A stretch of DNA of 9,603 nt. It comes from Komagataeibacter kakiaceti JCM 25156 (GTDB taxonomy: Bacteria > Pseudomonadota > Alphaproteobacteria > Acetobacterales > Acetobacteraceae). Positions within the stretch are counted from its first letter, which is position 1, and the number at the start of each line of letters is the position of its first letter. Position numbers and translations under genes: made by a program. Location: positions 1 through 9,603 of the forward strand of contig NZ_BAIO01000059.1 of NCBI RefSeq assembly GCF_000613305.1. The letters are read 5' to 3'. The notes under the pieces were generated by a model. It was given only the letters and a program-made list of their open reading frames with translations. It did not search any database and had not been told where the DNA came from. This document shows positions 1 through 6,916 of this stretch, one piece after another.

Positions 1-807
1 CTGACGGCCGGTGAACCCGTGCTGACCCCGCCCTTCTGGGGGGCGCGGATGCTGGAAGCGACACCGGAGGCGGTGCTGCCGTTCCTGAACGAACGCTCGC
101 TGTACCAGTTCCAGTGGGGCTTCCGTAAGCAGGGCCGCTCGCTGGACGACTTCATGGTCTGGGCGCGTCAGGAACTGCGCCCGGTCCTGCGCCGCATGCT
201 GGCGCTGTGCACGGAGTATGACATCCTGCACCCCCGCGCCAGCTACGGCTACTGGAAGGCTGCGGGCGAGGGCAATGACCTCGTGCTGTTTGACGAGGGC
301 GGCACGAACGAAGTCGCCCGCTTCACCCTGCCCCGCCAGCCGCGTGAGGATGGGGCCTGCATAGCCGATTTCGTGCGCGATATTGACGACGCCCGGCGCG
401 ATGTGATCGGGCTGCAAGTGGTGACCGTCGGGCAGGAAGCATCCGACAAGGCGCGCGAGTGGTTCGAGGCAGACCGTTATCAGGACTATCTCTACCTGCA
501 CGGGCTTTCGGTCGAGATGGCGGAAGCCATGGCGGAATACACCCACAAGCGCATCCGCGCCGAAATGGGCTTTGCCGCCGAGGATGACCGTGACATGGCC
601 AGGCTGCTCCAGCAGGGCTATCGCGGGTCGCGCTATTCGTTCGGCTATCCCGCCTGCCCCCGGCTGGAGGAACAGGAACCGATCCTGAAACTGCTGGATG
701 CGGAGAAAATCGGCGTTTCCCTGACCGACGGGTTCCAGCTTCACCCCGAGCAGTCCACCTCGGCGCTGGTCGTTTTCAACCCGCAGGCCAAGTATTTCTC
801 GATCTGA
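1..807 (+). CDS. metH: Methionine synthase, cobalamin-dependent (MetH), C-terminal part, 5' truncated by the window
   Basis: The frame is open from base 1 to a TGA at 805-807, giving 268 visible residues, so the gene starts outside the window. The GTG at 19 is an internal codon, not a start. MetH moves a methyl group from methyltetrahydrofolate to homocysteine through cobalamin. The visible part is the C-terminal activation domain, which binds S-adenosylmethionine to reductively remethylate oxidised cobalamin. The diagnostic motif is RYSFGYPACP (about bases 630-659), matching the RxxxGYPACP AdoMet-binding motif of the family. Further family-like stretches are RASYGYWKA (from about 235), LHGLSVEMAEAMAEY, and the ending TDGFQLHPEQSTSALVVFNP followed by the last few residues. 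The last residues and stop look like a normal MetH terminus. It is a core metabolic gene unrelated to the capsule genes downstream and marks the edge of the accessory block. The identification is secure; the missing N-terminal domains cannot be judged. Confidence 0.95.
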   Translation: MTAGEPVLTPPFWGARMLEATPEAVLPFLNERSLYQFQWGFRKQGRSLDDFMVWARQELRPVLRRMLALCTEYDILHPRASYGYWKAAGEGNDLVLFDEGGTNEVARFTLPRQPREDGACIADFVRDIDDARRDVIGLQVVTVGQEASDKAREWFEADRYQDYLYLHGLSVEMAEAMAEYTHKRIRAEMGFAAEDDRDMARLLQQGYRGSRYSFGYPACPRLEEQEPILKLLDAEKIGVSLTDGFQLHPEQSTSALVVFNPQAKYFSI

Positions 808-819
808 GCGGCATCGGGC

Positions 820-856
820 GGGGCATCCTGACGGAAGGCAGGACGCCCCTGCCTTC
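820..856 (+). terminator. Probable metH terminator with two mutually exclusive hairpins
   Basis: Starting 12 bases after the metH stop, 820-830 pairs with 839-849 (10 of 11 pairs, 8-base loop). A second perfect 9-base inverted repeat, 834-842 with 848-856 around a 5-base loop, overlaps the first stem, so the two cannot form together. There is no strong T run after either one. The position directly behind metH supports transcription termination, but the lack of a U tract lowers confidence. Confidence 0.5.
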
Positions 857-878
857 GACATGTTCCGCCCCCGCTGCC

Positions 879-932
879 GCGTGATGTGTTCGTGCCGCAC
901 CGATGCGCCTTTTCACATCATGCACGGCGCAT
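879..932. repeat. Interleaved inverted repeats with pseudoknot-like topology
   Basis: Bases 879-888 pair with 914-923 (10 pairs including one G-T). Bases 903-909 pair perfectly with 926-932 (7 pairs). The second stem begins inside the loop of the first and closes outside it, the arrangement of an H-type pseudoknot, with connecting loops of 14, 4 and 2 bases. No transcript or open frame is evident here. It could be part of a structured RNA, a protein-binding site or chance. The pairing is seen directly; function is unknown. Confidence 0.4.
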
Positions 933-1572
933 ATATGAAACCATATGTAATCGGGTTCAGAACCGGCCTGACCATTTTCCGACGTTATTGTTTGATTGGG
1001 CTCCGATCATCCTGACCGTATAGATATGCCGTATGAATCCGTACCTGGCTATTTCCGCATCGTGTCACACCAGTTCCGAGGTTTTTCCTGTTCGCCTGTT
1101 GAAATCCGGAAGTAGCCTGAACGGCATGAGTGTGGGCGGGAACCGGAATACGGTGCCGGAATATCGGGAACAGTCCGCAGGGATTTCCGCATATCCCCTG
1201 CCCGCACCGGGGCTGGATGGCGTTGTTTCCATAGTGGCAACGCCACTCAGGTCCGTCACTTCGGGTGCTTTCCGCAGCGATTGCATTCCGGATATGATTG
1301 CAGTGCTGACAAATAAAATGCCGGGAAATACTCTTACATCATGGCATCCGTTACTGGCGGCATACAGATGCTGAATGCTGCGCTTATGGAAGAATATATC
1401 CGCAATACCAGACAGAACCACCAGTTTCATGTCAGGGCGAACAGGAATTCCCTGGGCAGATGCGCTCCGGAATGATTTTCATAGAAGCATGAACCATGGA
1501 ATACGGTTCCGAAAAATCCTGAACATTCCATTGCAACAGATTGCAGATTTAATAAAAACATACGCGATTACA

Positions 1573-1580
1573 AAGGGGAA
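1573..1580 (+). promoter_or_regulatory. Ribosome binding site fixing the start of the membrane glycosyltransferase
   Basis: A purine-rich AAGGGGAA sits just upstream of the ATG at 1585, with GGGG ending 6 bases before it. It favours the ATG at 1585 over the upstream in-frame ATG at 1375, whose extra 70 residues look non-coding. Confidence 0.6.
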
Positions 1581-1584
1581 GAAA

Positions 1585-3072
1585 ATGATACAGAATACAT
1601 TGGCAGGAGAAAGAAAATTTAAATTATTTATCATTTTTACTCTGTTCATATGCTCGATAATTATTTCTTCCTTCCCCCTATGTGAAATTTTCTCTCACAT
1701 TCCCATAGCCCAGAACGAGGGATGGAATGCCTATCAGATAGACCGGGCAATGGACCCCCGTCTCGGTCCGTTATATCCAAACCCTGATAACGGTCTGATT
1801 TTCAACAACTACCCGCCACTTTCGTTTTATGTAGTTGGCGTCGTAAGCAAATATCTCATACATGATGTTATTGCCGCCGGGCGGATAGTCAGCTTCATAT
1901 CCATACTGATCTCGTGCATGGCATGTTATTTCTGCACGCGGTCACTTGGCGGCTCACGCTTTGGCGCCGCCATATCCTTTTTCATTACGTATCTCTATAC
2001 AGCGGAATTTTTCCAGTGGTGGTTCATTACAAATGATCCGCAATGGCTGAGTATTTCCTTTATCCTGTCCGGCTGTTCCATCGTATTGCTTGCGCTTGAC
2101 AGCCAGACCAAATCAATGCTCCCCGTGATAGCGGCCTCATTCCTGACGGTCATTGGCGGCCTTGTGAAGCATAATGAGCTGGCCATTCCACTATGCGTGA
2201 CCATCTGGCTCTTCATTCAGAACAGAAAAATGTTTTATTACTGGAGCATGAGCGGACTGGCGTTCCTGTCCCTGTCGCTCATGCTGCTCTACATGGTGTT
2301 TGGCGCCAATGTGTTTATTGATGTCATACACCACCCCCGCACCATGTCATTCAGATACGCATCCTCACTGAAGGATATATTTTCAGACATCATATATATA
2401 ATCATCGCCTCACTTCCCTGCCTGATAGAAATAAAGAACAAAAAAACAAGAAATTTCCTGTGCTTTTTTGTCCTGACCTGCCTTGTATTAGGCATATTTG
2501 AAAAAACCGGCGCTGGCGTTTCCCGTAATGCCCTGATCGACACCCTTATTGCATTATCCATTGCGATCGGTGTTGGCGTATCCGCCTTTCCACAGACATG
2601 GCAGGGCTATCGCAATCCGAGCATGATATGGCTTGTACTTGTATCCTTAAGCCAGCCCATTATAAAAATAACGACACATACGCCATCCTACATACATGAC
2701 ATCAGGCAGATACATAAGGAAGAAGACTACTGGAATAATATCATATACCGCGTGCAGTCAGTACCGGGACTGGCCGCATGTCGTATGCTTTCAGTATGTT
2801 ACTGGGCACATAAGCCCTATACCGTTGATATGTTCAATCTTGGGCAATACGTTGAGAATGGCGGCAAGGAAAACATATTCGATAAAATGATCAGAAATCG
2901 CGAATTTGATATTATTGAATATCCTACCAAAAACAGCGCACAGATAAACAGGGAACGGAACGCCCTTATGAAAAACCTGCCTGAATATTACAGTTCCAGC
3001 TTCAAAGTTAATATTGACGATGATTTTTATAAAGGGAACGATGAAATGGAATTTTTTGTTCCCAAAAAGTAA
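1585..3072 (+). CDS. Polytopic membrane protein, probable GT-C-type glycosyltransferase
   Basis: A 495-residue protein from the ATG at 1585, chosen because it has a good ribosome binding site and is directly followed by a typical start (positively charged residues 9-13, then a hydrophobic segment at about 14-35). The frame stays open back to 1375, but that stretch is polar and atypical. There are many hydrophobic segments, roughly 14-35, 78-97, 100-118, 125-145, 152-172, 178-194, 198-211, 218-243, 265-281, 289-304, 317-335 and 345-362. They are followed by a soluble C-terminal domain of about 130 residues. The first loop carries an acidic NEGW (44-47) and NNYPPLSFY (74-82), as in lipid-phosphate-sugar-dependent GT-C enzymes, where an acidic residue in the first external loop is catalytic. 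Donor and acceptor cannot be named. The gene is clearly AT-rich (hand-counted 60-base lines at 1621, 2041, 2401 and 2881 give about 28, 48, 37 and 32% G+C), unlike its neighbours, which suggests acquisition by transfer. The next gene, kpsT, starts 225 bases downstream. It could be a different polytopic protein of the capsule cluster. Confidence 0.72.
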   Translation: MIQNTLAGERKFKLFIIFTLFICSIIISSFPLCEIFSHIPIAQNEGWNAYQIDRAMDPRLGPLYPNPDNGLIFNNYPPLSFYVVGVVSKYLIHDVIAAGRIVSFISILISCMACYFCTRSLGGSRFGAAISFFITYLYTAEFFQWWFITNDPQWLSISFILSGCSIVLLALDSQTKSMLPVIAASFLTVIGGLVKHNELAIPLCVTIWLFIQNRKMFYYWSMSGLAFLSLSLMLLYMVFGANVFIDVIHHPRTMSFRYASSLKDIFSDIIYIIIASLPCLIEIKNKKTRNFLCFFVLTCLVLGIFEKTGAGVSRNALIDTLIALSIAIGVGVSAFPQTWQGYRNPSMIWLVLVSLSQPIIKITTHTPSYIHDIRQIHKEEDYWNNIIYRVQSVPGLAACRMLSVCYWAHKPYTVDMFNLGQYVENGGKENIFDKMIRNREFDIIEYPTKNSAQINRERNALMKNLPEYYSSSFKVNIDDDFYKGNDEMEFFVPKK

Positions 3073-3130
3073 TTATGGGATTTGATCATCCAATGGTACA
3101 GGCACTCCCTGAAAAACAATAAAAGTTTTT

Positions 3131-3161
3131 GGGCGCCGCCTTTTTTCAAAAAGGCGGCGTC
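3131..3161. repeat. Strong hairpin in the intergenic repeat element between the GT-C gene and kpsT
   Basis: Bases 3134-3145 are complementary to 3148-3159 without mismatch (seven G-C-rich pairs below five T-A pairs), so the top of the stem must open to form a loop. It starts about 60 bases past the stop of the upstream gene and could terminate its transcript, although no T run follows immediately. The sequence style (GCCGCC, T run, A run, GGCGGC, then a CTTTTTGAAAAAG palindrome at 3171-3183) resembles dispersed palindromic repeats I recall from acetic acid bacteria. That resemblance is from memory only. Confidence 0.5.
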
Positions 3162-3170
3162 TTCCGAAAC

Positions 3171-3195
3171 CTTTTTGAAAAAGCTTCACCAGAAA
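3171..3195 (-). repeat. Short repeat, copy A (inverted relative to copy B at 5554-5579)
   Basis: Read on the minus strand this segment has CTGG, one variable base, then GAAGCTTTTTC followed by an A run. The same arrangement is found on the plus strand at 5554-5579, where an 11-base core is identical and the flanks match with a few mismatches. The two copies lie in opposite orientation and bracket kpsT and the export lipoprotein gene. Confidence 0.45.
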
Positions 3196-3297
3196 CGCCT
3201 TCAGGATTTGCAGGGTGAAAAATCCGCCCCGTTTCCGCCACGATCGCCCGCATAATTTCCTATCGTCAAGCTGGCGTGAAAATCGTAGAATAGCCGC

Positions 3298-3951
3298 ATG
3301 ATCAGATTTGATAATGTCACCAAGGTCTATCATGCCCGTGGGGTCAGCAAATGCGTGCTGGATCATCAGTCCTTTACAATCGAACGGGGCCAGGCGATTG
3401 GCGTGGTGGGCGTGAATGGCGCGGGGAAATCCACCCTGACCCGCATGATCGCCGGCATTGAATATCCGACCAGTGGCACGATCACGCGGGAAATGTCCGT
3501 CTCGTGGCCGCTGGGGTTTGGTGGCGCGTTTCAGGGTAGCCTGACCGGGGCGGACAACACGCGGTTCATCGCGCGCATCTACGGTCGCCCCATTGATGAA
3601 ATGCTTGAATATGTCAACAATTTCGCCCGTCTGGGCCATTATTTCCATGTCCCGATAAAGACATATTCCTCAGGTATGGCGTCACGTCTGGCCTTTGCGG
3701 TTTCGCTGGCCATCAAGTTCGACTGTTATCTGGTGGATGAGGTCACGGCCGTGGGCGATCAGTCCTTTCGGACGCAATGCCGCGAAGCCCTGCTTGAACG
3801 CCGCCAGCACGGCAGTCTCATCATGGTTTCGCATGACCCCAATACGCTGCGTGATTACTGTGATACGGGCGCCATTCTACGTGATGGCCACCTGACATTT
3901 TATGATTCGGTGGAAAAGGCGATCACCGCCTCACAGAGTCTGTACAAATAG
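3298..3951 (+). CDS. kpsT: Capsule polysaccharide ABC transporter ATP-binding protein (KpsT family)
   Basis: A 217-residue ATPase, close to the 219 of E. coli KpsT. It hydrolyses ATP on the cytoplasmic face of the inner membrane to drive export of group 2-type capsular polysaccharide through its permease partner KpsM. Visible motifs are Walker A GVNGAGKST (38-46), the family-typical FGGAFQGSLTG around the Q-loop (74-84), signature YSSGM (123-127), Walker B CYLVDE (143-148) with VTAVGD after it, and the H-loop histidine in SHD (179). The stretch SVSWPLG...GAFQGSLTG...PIKTYSSGM...VDEVTAVGD is characteristic of KpsT/BexA/CtrD rather than of general ABC ATPases. The ATG at 3298 is the only sensible start because an in-frame TAG lies at 3286-3288; the ribosome binding site is weak. 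No permease gene is adjacent, which is unusual since kpsM normally sits beside kpsT. The export lipoprotein gene follows after about 200 bases on the same strand. Confidence 0.93.
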   Translation: MIRFDNVTKVYHARGVSKCVLDHQSFTIERGQAIGVVGVNGAGKSTLTRMIAGIEYPTSGTITREMSVSWPLGFGGAFQGSLTGADNTRFIARIYGRPIDEMLEYVNNFARLGHYFHVPIKTYSSGMASRLAFAVSLAIKFDCYLVDEVTAVGDQSFRTQCREALLERRQHGSLIMVSHDPNTLRDYCDTGAILRDGHLTFYDSVEKAITASQSLYK

Positions 3952-3968
3952 TTCCCTGAAAAGACCTG

Positions 3969-3993
3969 AACACGGATTTTTTCTGATCCTGTT
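3969..3993. repeat. Weak inverted repeat downstream of kpsT
   Basis: AACA and GGAT (3969-3977, with one bulged C) pair with ATCC and TGTT (3986-3993) around an 8-base loop, 17 bases after the kpsT stop. No T run follows on the plus strand, so termination here is uncertain. It could be a weak terminator or processing hairpin separating kpsT from the lipoprotein gene. Confidence 0.25.
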
Positions 3994-4150
3994 TGAAAAA
4001 TAAAAACAGCGCCGGGATGTAACGCACCCTTATGTGGCCCAATTATGTCTTGGGTTTATCTGTCATTCCTGGGCCGGTTCCAGTTGATCGTTCGGGCCGC
4101 GCATAGTAAACCTGACGGGGATTTATCCATCTGGATAGCCTGCCTGCAAC

Positions 4151-5517
4151 ATGACCCCTGCAACAGCCAGAAGAAACCATTTTTCCAGAATGTCAGTCCA
4201 GATCCCTGCCCTGTCGATGTTTTGCCGTGTTCCTTCCAGTCGCGGGAAAACTGTTGTCACATCCGGGCAGGGAAAAGATCCAGCCCCCCTCTCCCCGGCC
4301 CGTGCGCGCGGCCATGCGGGGCGGTGGGCAATGCTTCTGGGGTTGCCGCTGATTGTTCTGCAGGCGGGGTGCAACACGCTGCCCAGCAGCGGCCCGGTGC
4401 AGTCACAGATTACCGAACAGCAGAAAAACCCCAAAAAGAATACCGTGGGTTTCCGCATTATTCCGGTAACGCCCGAACTGGTCACCATCCTGCATCAGGA
4501 ACAACCGCCCACACTGGCATCGCTGGAATCAAGCCCGTCATCACCCAGCCAGAATGACCGGATCGGCCCCGGAGATGACCTGCAGATCTCCATCTATGAA
4601 ATGGGGAACGGTCTTTTTAACGGCAACAGTGATTCACAAAGCGCCAATTCGTCACTGGATCTGACCACATCGACCGGAATCGGCGGGGCGCCGACATCAG
4701 GCGCCACGGTTGCGGCCCTGCCCACGGTGGAGGTCAATGCCGCCGGGAATATCGTGCTGCCTATATCGGTCAGGTCCATGTGGCTGGCCTGACAACCACC
4801 CAGATCGCGGACCGCATCCGCGCGGGCATGAAGAAAATTTCCCGCGCGCCGCAGGTCGTTGTCCGCACCACGAACGATCTGACCAATTCCGTCATGATCT
4901 ATGGGGAGATCGGGCATTCGGGCCGTGTGCCCCTGACCCCCAACAAGGAAAGGGTTCTGGATGTCGTCGCGCTATCGGGTGGCGCGACCCATCCGGCCGA
5001 GGATACCCTGGTACAGTTGAACCGTGATGGCAGGATTGTACAGGCGCCCCTGAAGATTGTTGAGGACACGCCCGAACAGAACATCCTCCTGCAATCGGGG
5101 GACAGGGTGCAGCTTCTGTACATGCCGCGTAACTTCACCATATTCGGGGCAAGTGACAAAGTAACGGAAGTGCCCTTTTCCACACCCGACCTGAGCCTTG
5201 CGGAAGGTCTGGCCCGTGTGGGCGGACCGGCGGACAGCCGTGCCGACCCGAACGCCGTCTATCTGTTCCGGTTTGAAGAACGGAACATCGCCCAGAAACT
5301 GAATATCCCGACGGATGCGGGACAGGCTTCCGTACCTGTCGTCTATCAGTTGGACATGATGAACCCTGCGAACTATTTTCTGGCGCAGGACTTTCCGATG
5401 CGAAACAATGACCTGATCTACATTGCCAACGCAAAAATAAATAACTTCAACAAGTTCTTCAACCTTCTGAGCACGATCGTCAGCCCCGGCATCACCGCGG
5501 CTTACATGGCCAGATAA
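4151..5517 (+). pseudogene. Wza/BexD/KpsD-family capsule export outer-membrane lipoprotein, interrupted by a one-base frameshift
   Basis: Proteins of this family form the outer-membrane exit channel for capsular polysaccharide. The first frame (4151-4792) has a signal sequence with a lipobox, LLGLPLIVLQAGC, with the lipidated cysteine about residue 74 from the first ATG. It then enters the polysaccharide export domain at DRIGPGDDLQISIYEMG and reaches GNIVLP before drifting into a TGA at 4790. The second frame, picked up at TAT 4762, continues exactly where the family expects: YIGQVHVAGLTTTQIADRI. It runs through SLBB-like segments (SVMIYGEIGHSGRVPL, then LLQSGDRVQLLYMPRNFTIFG) to a normal TAA at 5515-5517. 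Adding one base between 4761 and 4762 gives a continuous protein of about 455 residues, within the range of Wza and BexD relatives. The start is uncertain: ATGs at 4151, 4190, 4217 and 4331 are possible and none has a clear ribosome binding site. The break could be a real mutation or a sequencing error. The gene is downstream of kpsT and convergent with the GT4-kpsS-kpsC operon. Confidence 0.85.
4759..4765 (+). other. Frameshift point in the export lipoprotein gene
   Basis: The upstream frame reads LP ending at CC (4760-4761), and the expected downstream frame begins with TAT at 4762. A third base of the proline codon is missing. The local run is only CC, so this is not an obvious slippery homopolymer, although CCC reduced to CC is the simplest explanation. 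Confidence 0.8.
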
Positions 5518-5521
5518 GAGC

Positions 5522-5534
5522 CTGTTTGAAACAG
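5522..5534. repeat. Perfect 13-base palindrome CTGTTTGAAACAG
   Basis: Six-base arms around a central G, starting 5 bases after the stop of the export lipoprotein gene. The related CCTGTTTGAAA also occurs after kpsT at 3988-3998. It may be part of the same dispersed intergenic repeat family; no function can be assigned. Confidence 0.35.
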
Positions 5535-5553
5535 ACCAGCAATCACAGGAAAA

Positions 5554-5579
5554 TCTCTGGCGAAGCTTTTTCCCAAAAG
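5554..5579 (+). repeat. Short repeat, copy B (opposite orientation to copy A at 3171-3195)
   Basis: This copy contains CTGGCGAAGCTTTTTC and then an A run, matching the reverse complement of 3171-3195 over an 11-base identical core with partly conserved flanks. It lies in the 130-base gap between the convergent export lipoprotein and GT4 genes. Confidence 0.45.
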
Positions 5580-5598
5580 CTGCCAGGCGGTTCCAGAC

Positions 5599-5617
5599 CC
5601 GCCCCGGCTCGGGGCGG
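5599..5617. terminator. GC-rich hairpin between convergent genes, possible bidirectional terminator
   Basis: CCGCCCCG (5599-5606) pairs perfectly with CGGGGCGG (5610-5617) around a three-base loop, between two converging transcription units. This is a typical place for a shared terminator, but there is no strong T run on either side, so it may act only as a processing or roadblock structure. Confidence 0.4.
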
Positions 5618-5647
5618 ATAATAATTACCTTATCGCACTTATTTCTT

Positions 5648-6910
5648 TTACGAAATAGATCGCAGCTTCCACCTGTTATGCCCGCTGGTGTCGGGCGCGA
5701 TGGACTCAGAGAAATCAATGCCCTTCGCCGCCTGACTGGGCCAGTCCGCAAAGCCCAGGGCCGCGATCTCGGCCTGATCCAGCCTGTGCGGTCGCGCCTG
5801 CGGCATATGCGCCAGTATGGCGGACCGCCACCCCGGACCATCCAGAGGGTTCAGATAGGTTACGGCGTTACCCGCGATTTCCCGGAAAACAGCCAGATCA
5901 CTACATATGCACGGCACGCCGAGACCAAGGGCCTCAGCCAGAGGCAGGCCGAACCCCTCCGCGAAGGAGGGGAAAAGCAGTCCCTGCGCGTGCTGCAACA
6001 GCGTCACGACCTGAAGATCCGACAGGTCGTTATGTTCAAAAACATGCCCGCGCAACGCGGGGCAGCGATCGAGCATGTCGAGAACATTTTCATTTTCCCA
6101 GCCCCGCCGCCCCACCAGTATGAGCTGCGGCGCGGCATCGCCCATTTCATGCACGAGGTCACGCCAGACATTCAGCAGCAGAAGATGGTTCTTGCGCGGC
6201 TCTATGGTGCCCAGTGATACAAAATAGGGGCGACCATCCTGCTTCGGCACGGGCGCGGTGGCGGCGGCCGCCTGCAACGCATGCAGGTGCAGGCCATGGG
6301 GAATGACCGTAACCGGTATGTCACGTCCCGAACGGGCGATGAACGGCGCAAGGGAGTCCGCCACCACTTTCGAGGGCACGATCACGCCATCCGCCAGCGC
6401 GGTGACCGTGGCGATGCGACGCAGATGCCGCGCCGGTTCGGCTGGCCGCGCGTATTCCGGAAATTCCAGCGGGATCAGGTCATGGATCATAGGCACGAAA
6501 ACCGCCCCGTGGCGACGGATGAACCGGGCAATGGCGTCCGGGCGGCTCAGGTGATGATGCGACAGCAGCAGATAGATGCCCCCCGATGGTAGCGTGCGGC
6601 GCGACATCAGGGTGCGGGCGAATACCAGCCGTCTGGCGTTCCAGGTCGCCTTGTGGGGGAATGCCTCCTTTCCATCCCACAGGGCCGCGGTCTGTTCGAT
6701 AAACGTGATGACCTCGTCATGCTCCAGCACGCCGATGTGCCCGAACGGATGCATCGCGACAAATATCGTGCGCTCCGCCGCATGATCCAGCAGGTAGAGG
6801 ACATATTCCATTTCCACACGGTCAATACCCGTGGGCACCGGGTTGCCCGCCCGTGAAAGCAGGCGTGAAATATCCATGAACACAGGCACTGATGGAGAAC
6901 TTGAAGACAC
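5648..6910 (-). CDS. Glycosyltransferase family 4 (GT-B fold), capsule or exopolysaccharide assembly
   Basis: A 420-residue cytoplasmic or membrane-associated retaining glycosyltransferase that should transfer a sugar from a nucleotide-sugar donor to a growing glycan. The N-terminal part has DISRLLSRAGNPVPTGIDRVE (13-33, split here only for naming), a start common in GT4 enzymes of exopolysaccharide clusters, and HDLIPLEFPEY (143-153). The donor-binding half shows GTIEPRKNH (234-242), LVGRRGW (265-271) and PSFAEGFGLPLAEALGLG (314-331). In that last motif E318 and E326 form the EX7E pair typical of GT4. The start is a GTG at 6910, 6 bases after the kpsS stop, with an AAGG inside the end of kpsS as the likely ribosome binding site; an ATG at codon 12 is an alternative. 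It is the last gene of the kpsC-kpsS operon and is probably translationally coupled to kpsS. Sugar specificity cannot be read from the sequence. It appears intact. Confidence 0.88.
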   Translation of the reverse strand: MSSSSPSVPVFMDISRLLSRAGNPVPTGIDRVEMEYVLYLLDHAAERTIFVAMHPFGHIGVLEHDEVITFIEQTAALWDGKEAFPHKATWNARRLVFARTLMSRRTLPSGGIYLLLSHHHLSRPDAIARFIRRHGAVFVPMIHDLIPLEFPEYARPAEPARHLRRIATVTALADGVIVPSKVVADSLAPFIARSGRDIPVTVIPHGLHLHALQAAAATAPVPKQDGRPYFVSLGTIEPRKNHLLLLNVWRDLVHEMGDAAPQLILVGRRGWENENVLDMLDRCPALRGHVFEHNDLSDLQVVTLLQHAQGLLFPSFAEGFGLPLAEALGLGVPCICSDLAVFREIAGNAVTYLNPLDGPGWRSAILAHMPQARPHRLDQAEIAALGFADWPSQAAKGIDFSESIAPDTSGHNRWKLRSIS

Positions 6911-6916
6911 GATATT

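Larger units (their letters stand above)
808..1584. other. 777-base intergenic region without a convincing gene
   Basis: This gap lies between metH and the membrane glycosyltransferase. Short open frames exist on both strands (for example 1033-1374 on plus and 1065-1430 on minus) but overlap one another, lack ribosome binding sites and have no recognisable protein character. Visible content is the metH terminator region (820-856), interleaved inverted repeats at 879-932, and gradually falling G+C towards 1500-1584. The promoter of the downstream gene is probably here, but I could not pick a -35/-10 pair with acceptable spacing. A length of 777 bases between same-strand genes is long and may represent decayed DNA or an insertion boundary. 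Confidence 0.6.

Noticed and set aside
1033..1430. Overlapping open frames on both strands (113 and 121 residues) in the metH-GT-C gap
   Set aside because: They lie antisense to each other, have no ribosome binding site and show no recognisable protein character; they look like chance frames in GC-rich DNA.
1375..1584. Upstream 70-codon extension of the membrane glycosyltransferase frame
   Set aside because: The extension is polar and atypical before the first membrane segment, and the ATG at 1585 has a clear ribosome binding site.
3073..3648. 191-codon minus-strand frame over the start of kpsT
   Set aside because: It is a shadow of kpsT, which has all ABC ATPase motifs on the plus strand.
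4284..4289. C6 run in the N-terminal part of the export lipoprotein gene as another slippage site
   Set aside because: The frame carrying the lipobox is open on both sides of it and no alternative frame gives a better signal sequence, so there is no evidence of a shift there.
4780..5517. GTG at 4780 as the start of an independent gene
   Set aside because: It begins in the middle of the polysaccharide export domain, and the codons just upstream in the same frame (YIGQVH) are also family-like, so it is the remainder of a frameshifted gene.
5518..5534. GAGCCTGTTTGAAA-like sequence as a possible insertion sequence end
   Set aside because: No matching opposite end, target duplication or transposase fragment is present; it is better treated as an intergenic palindrome.
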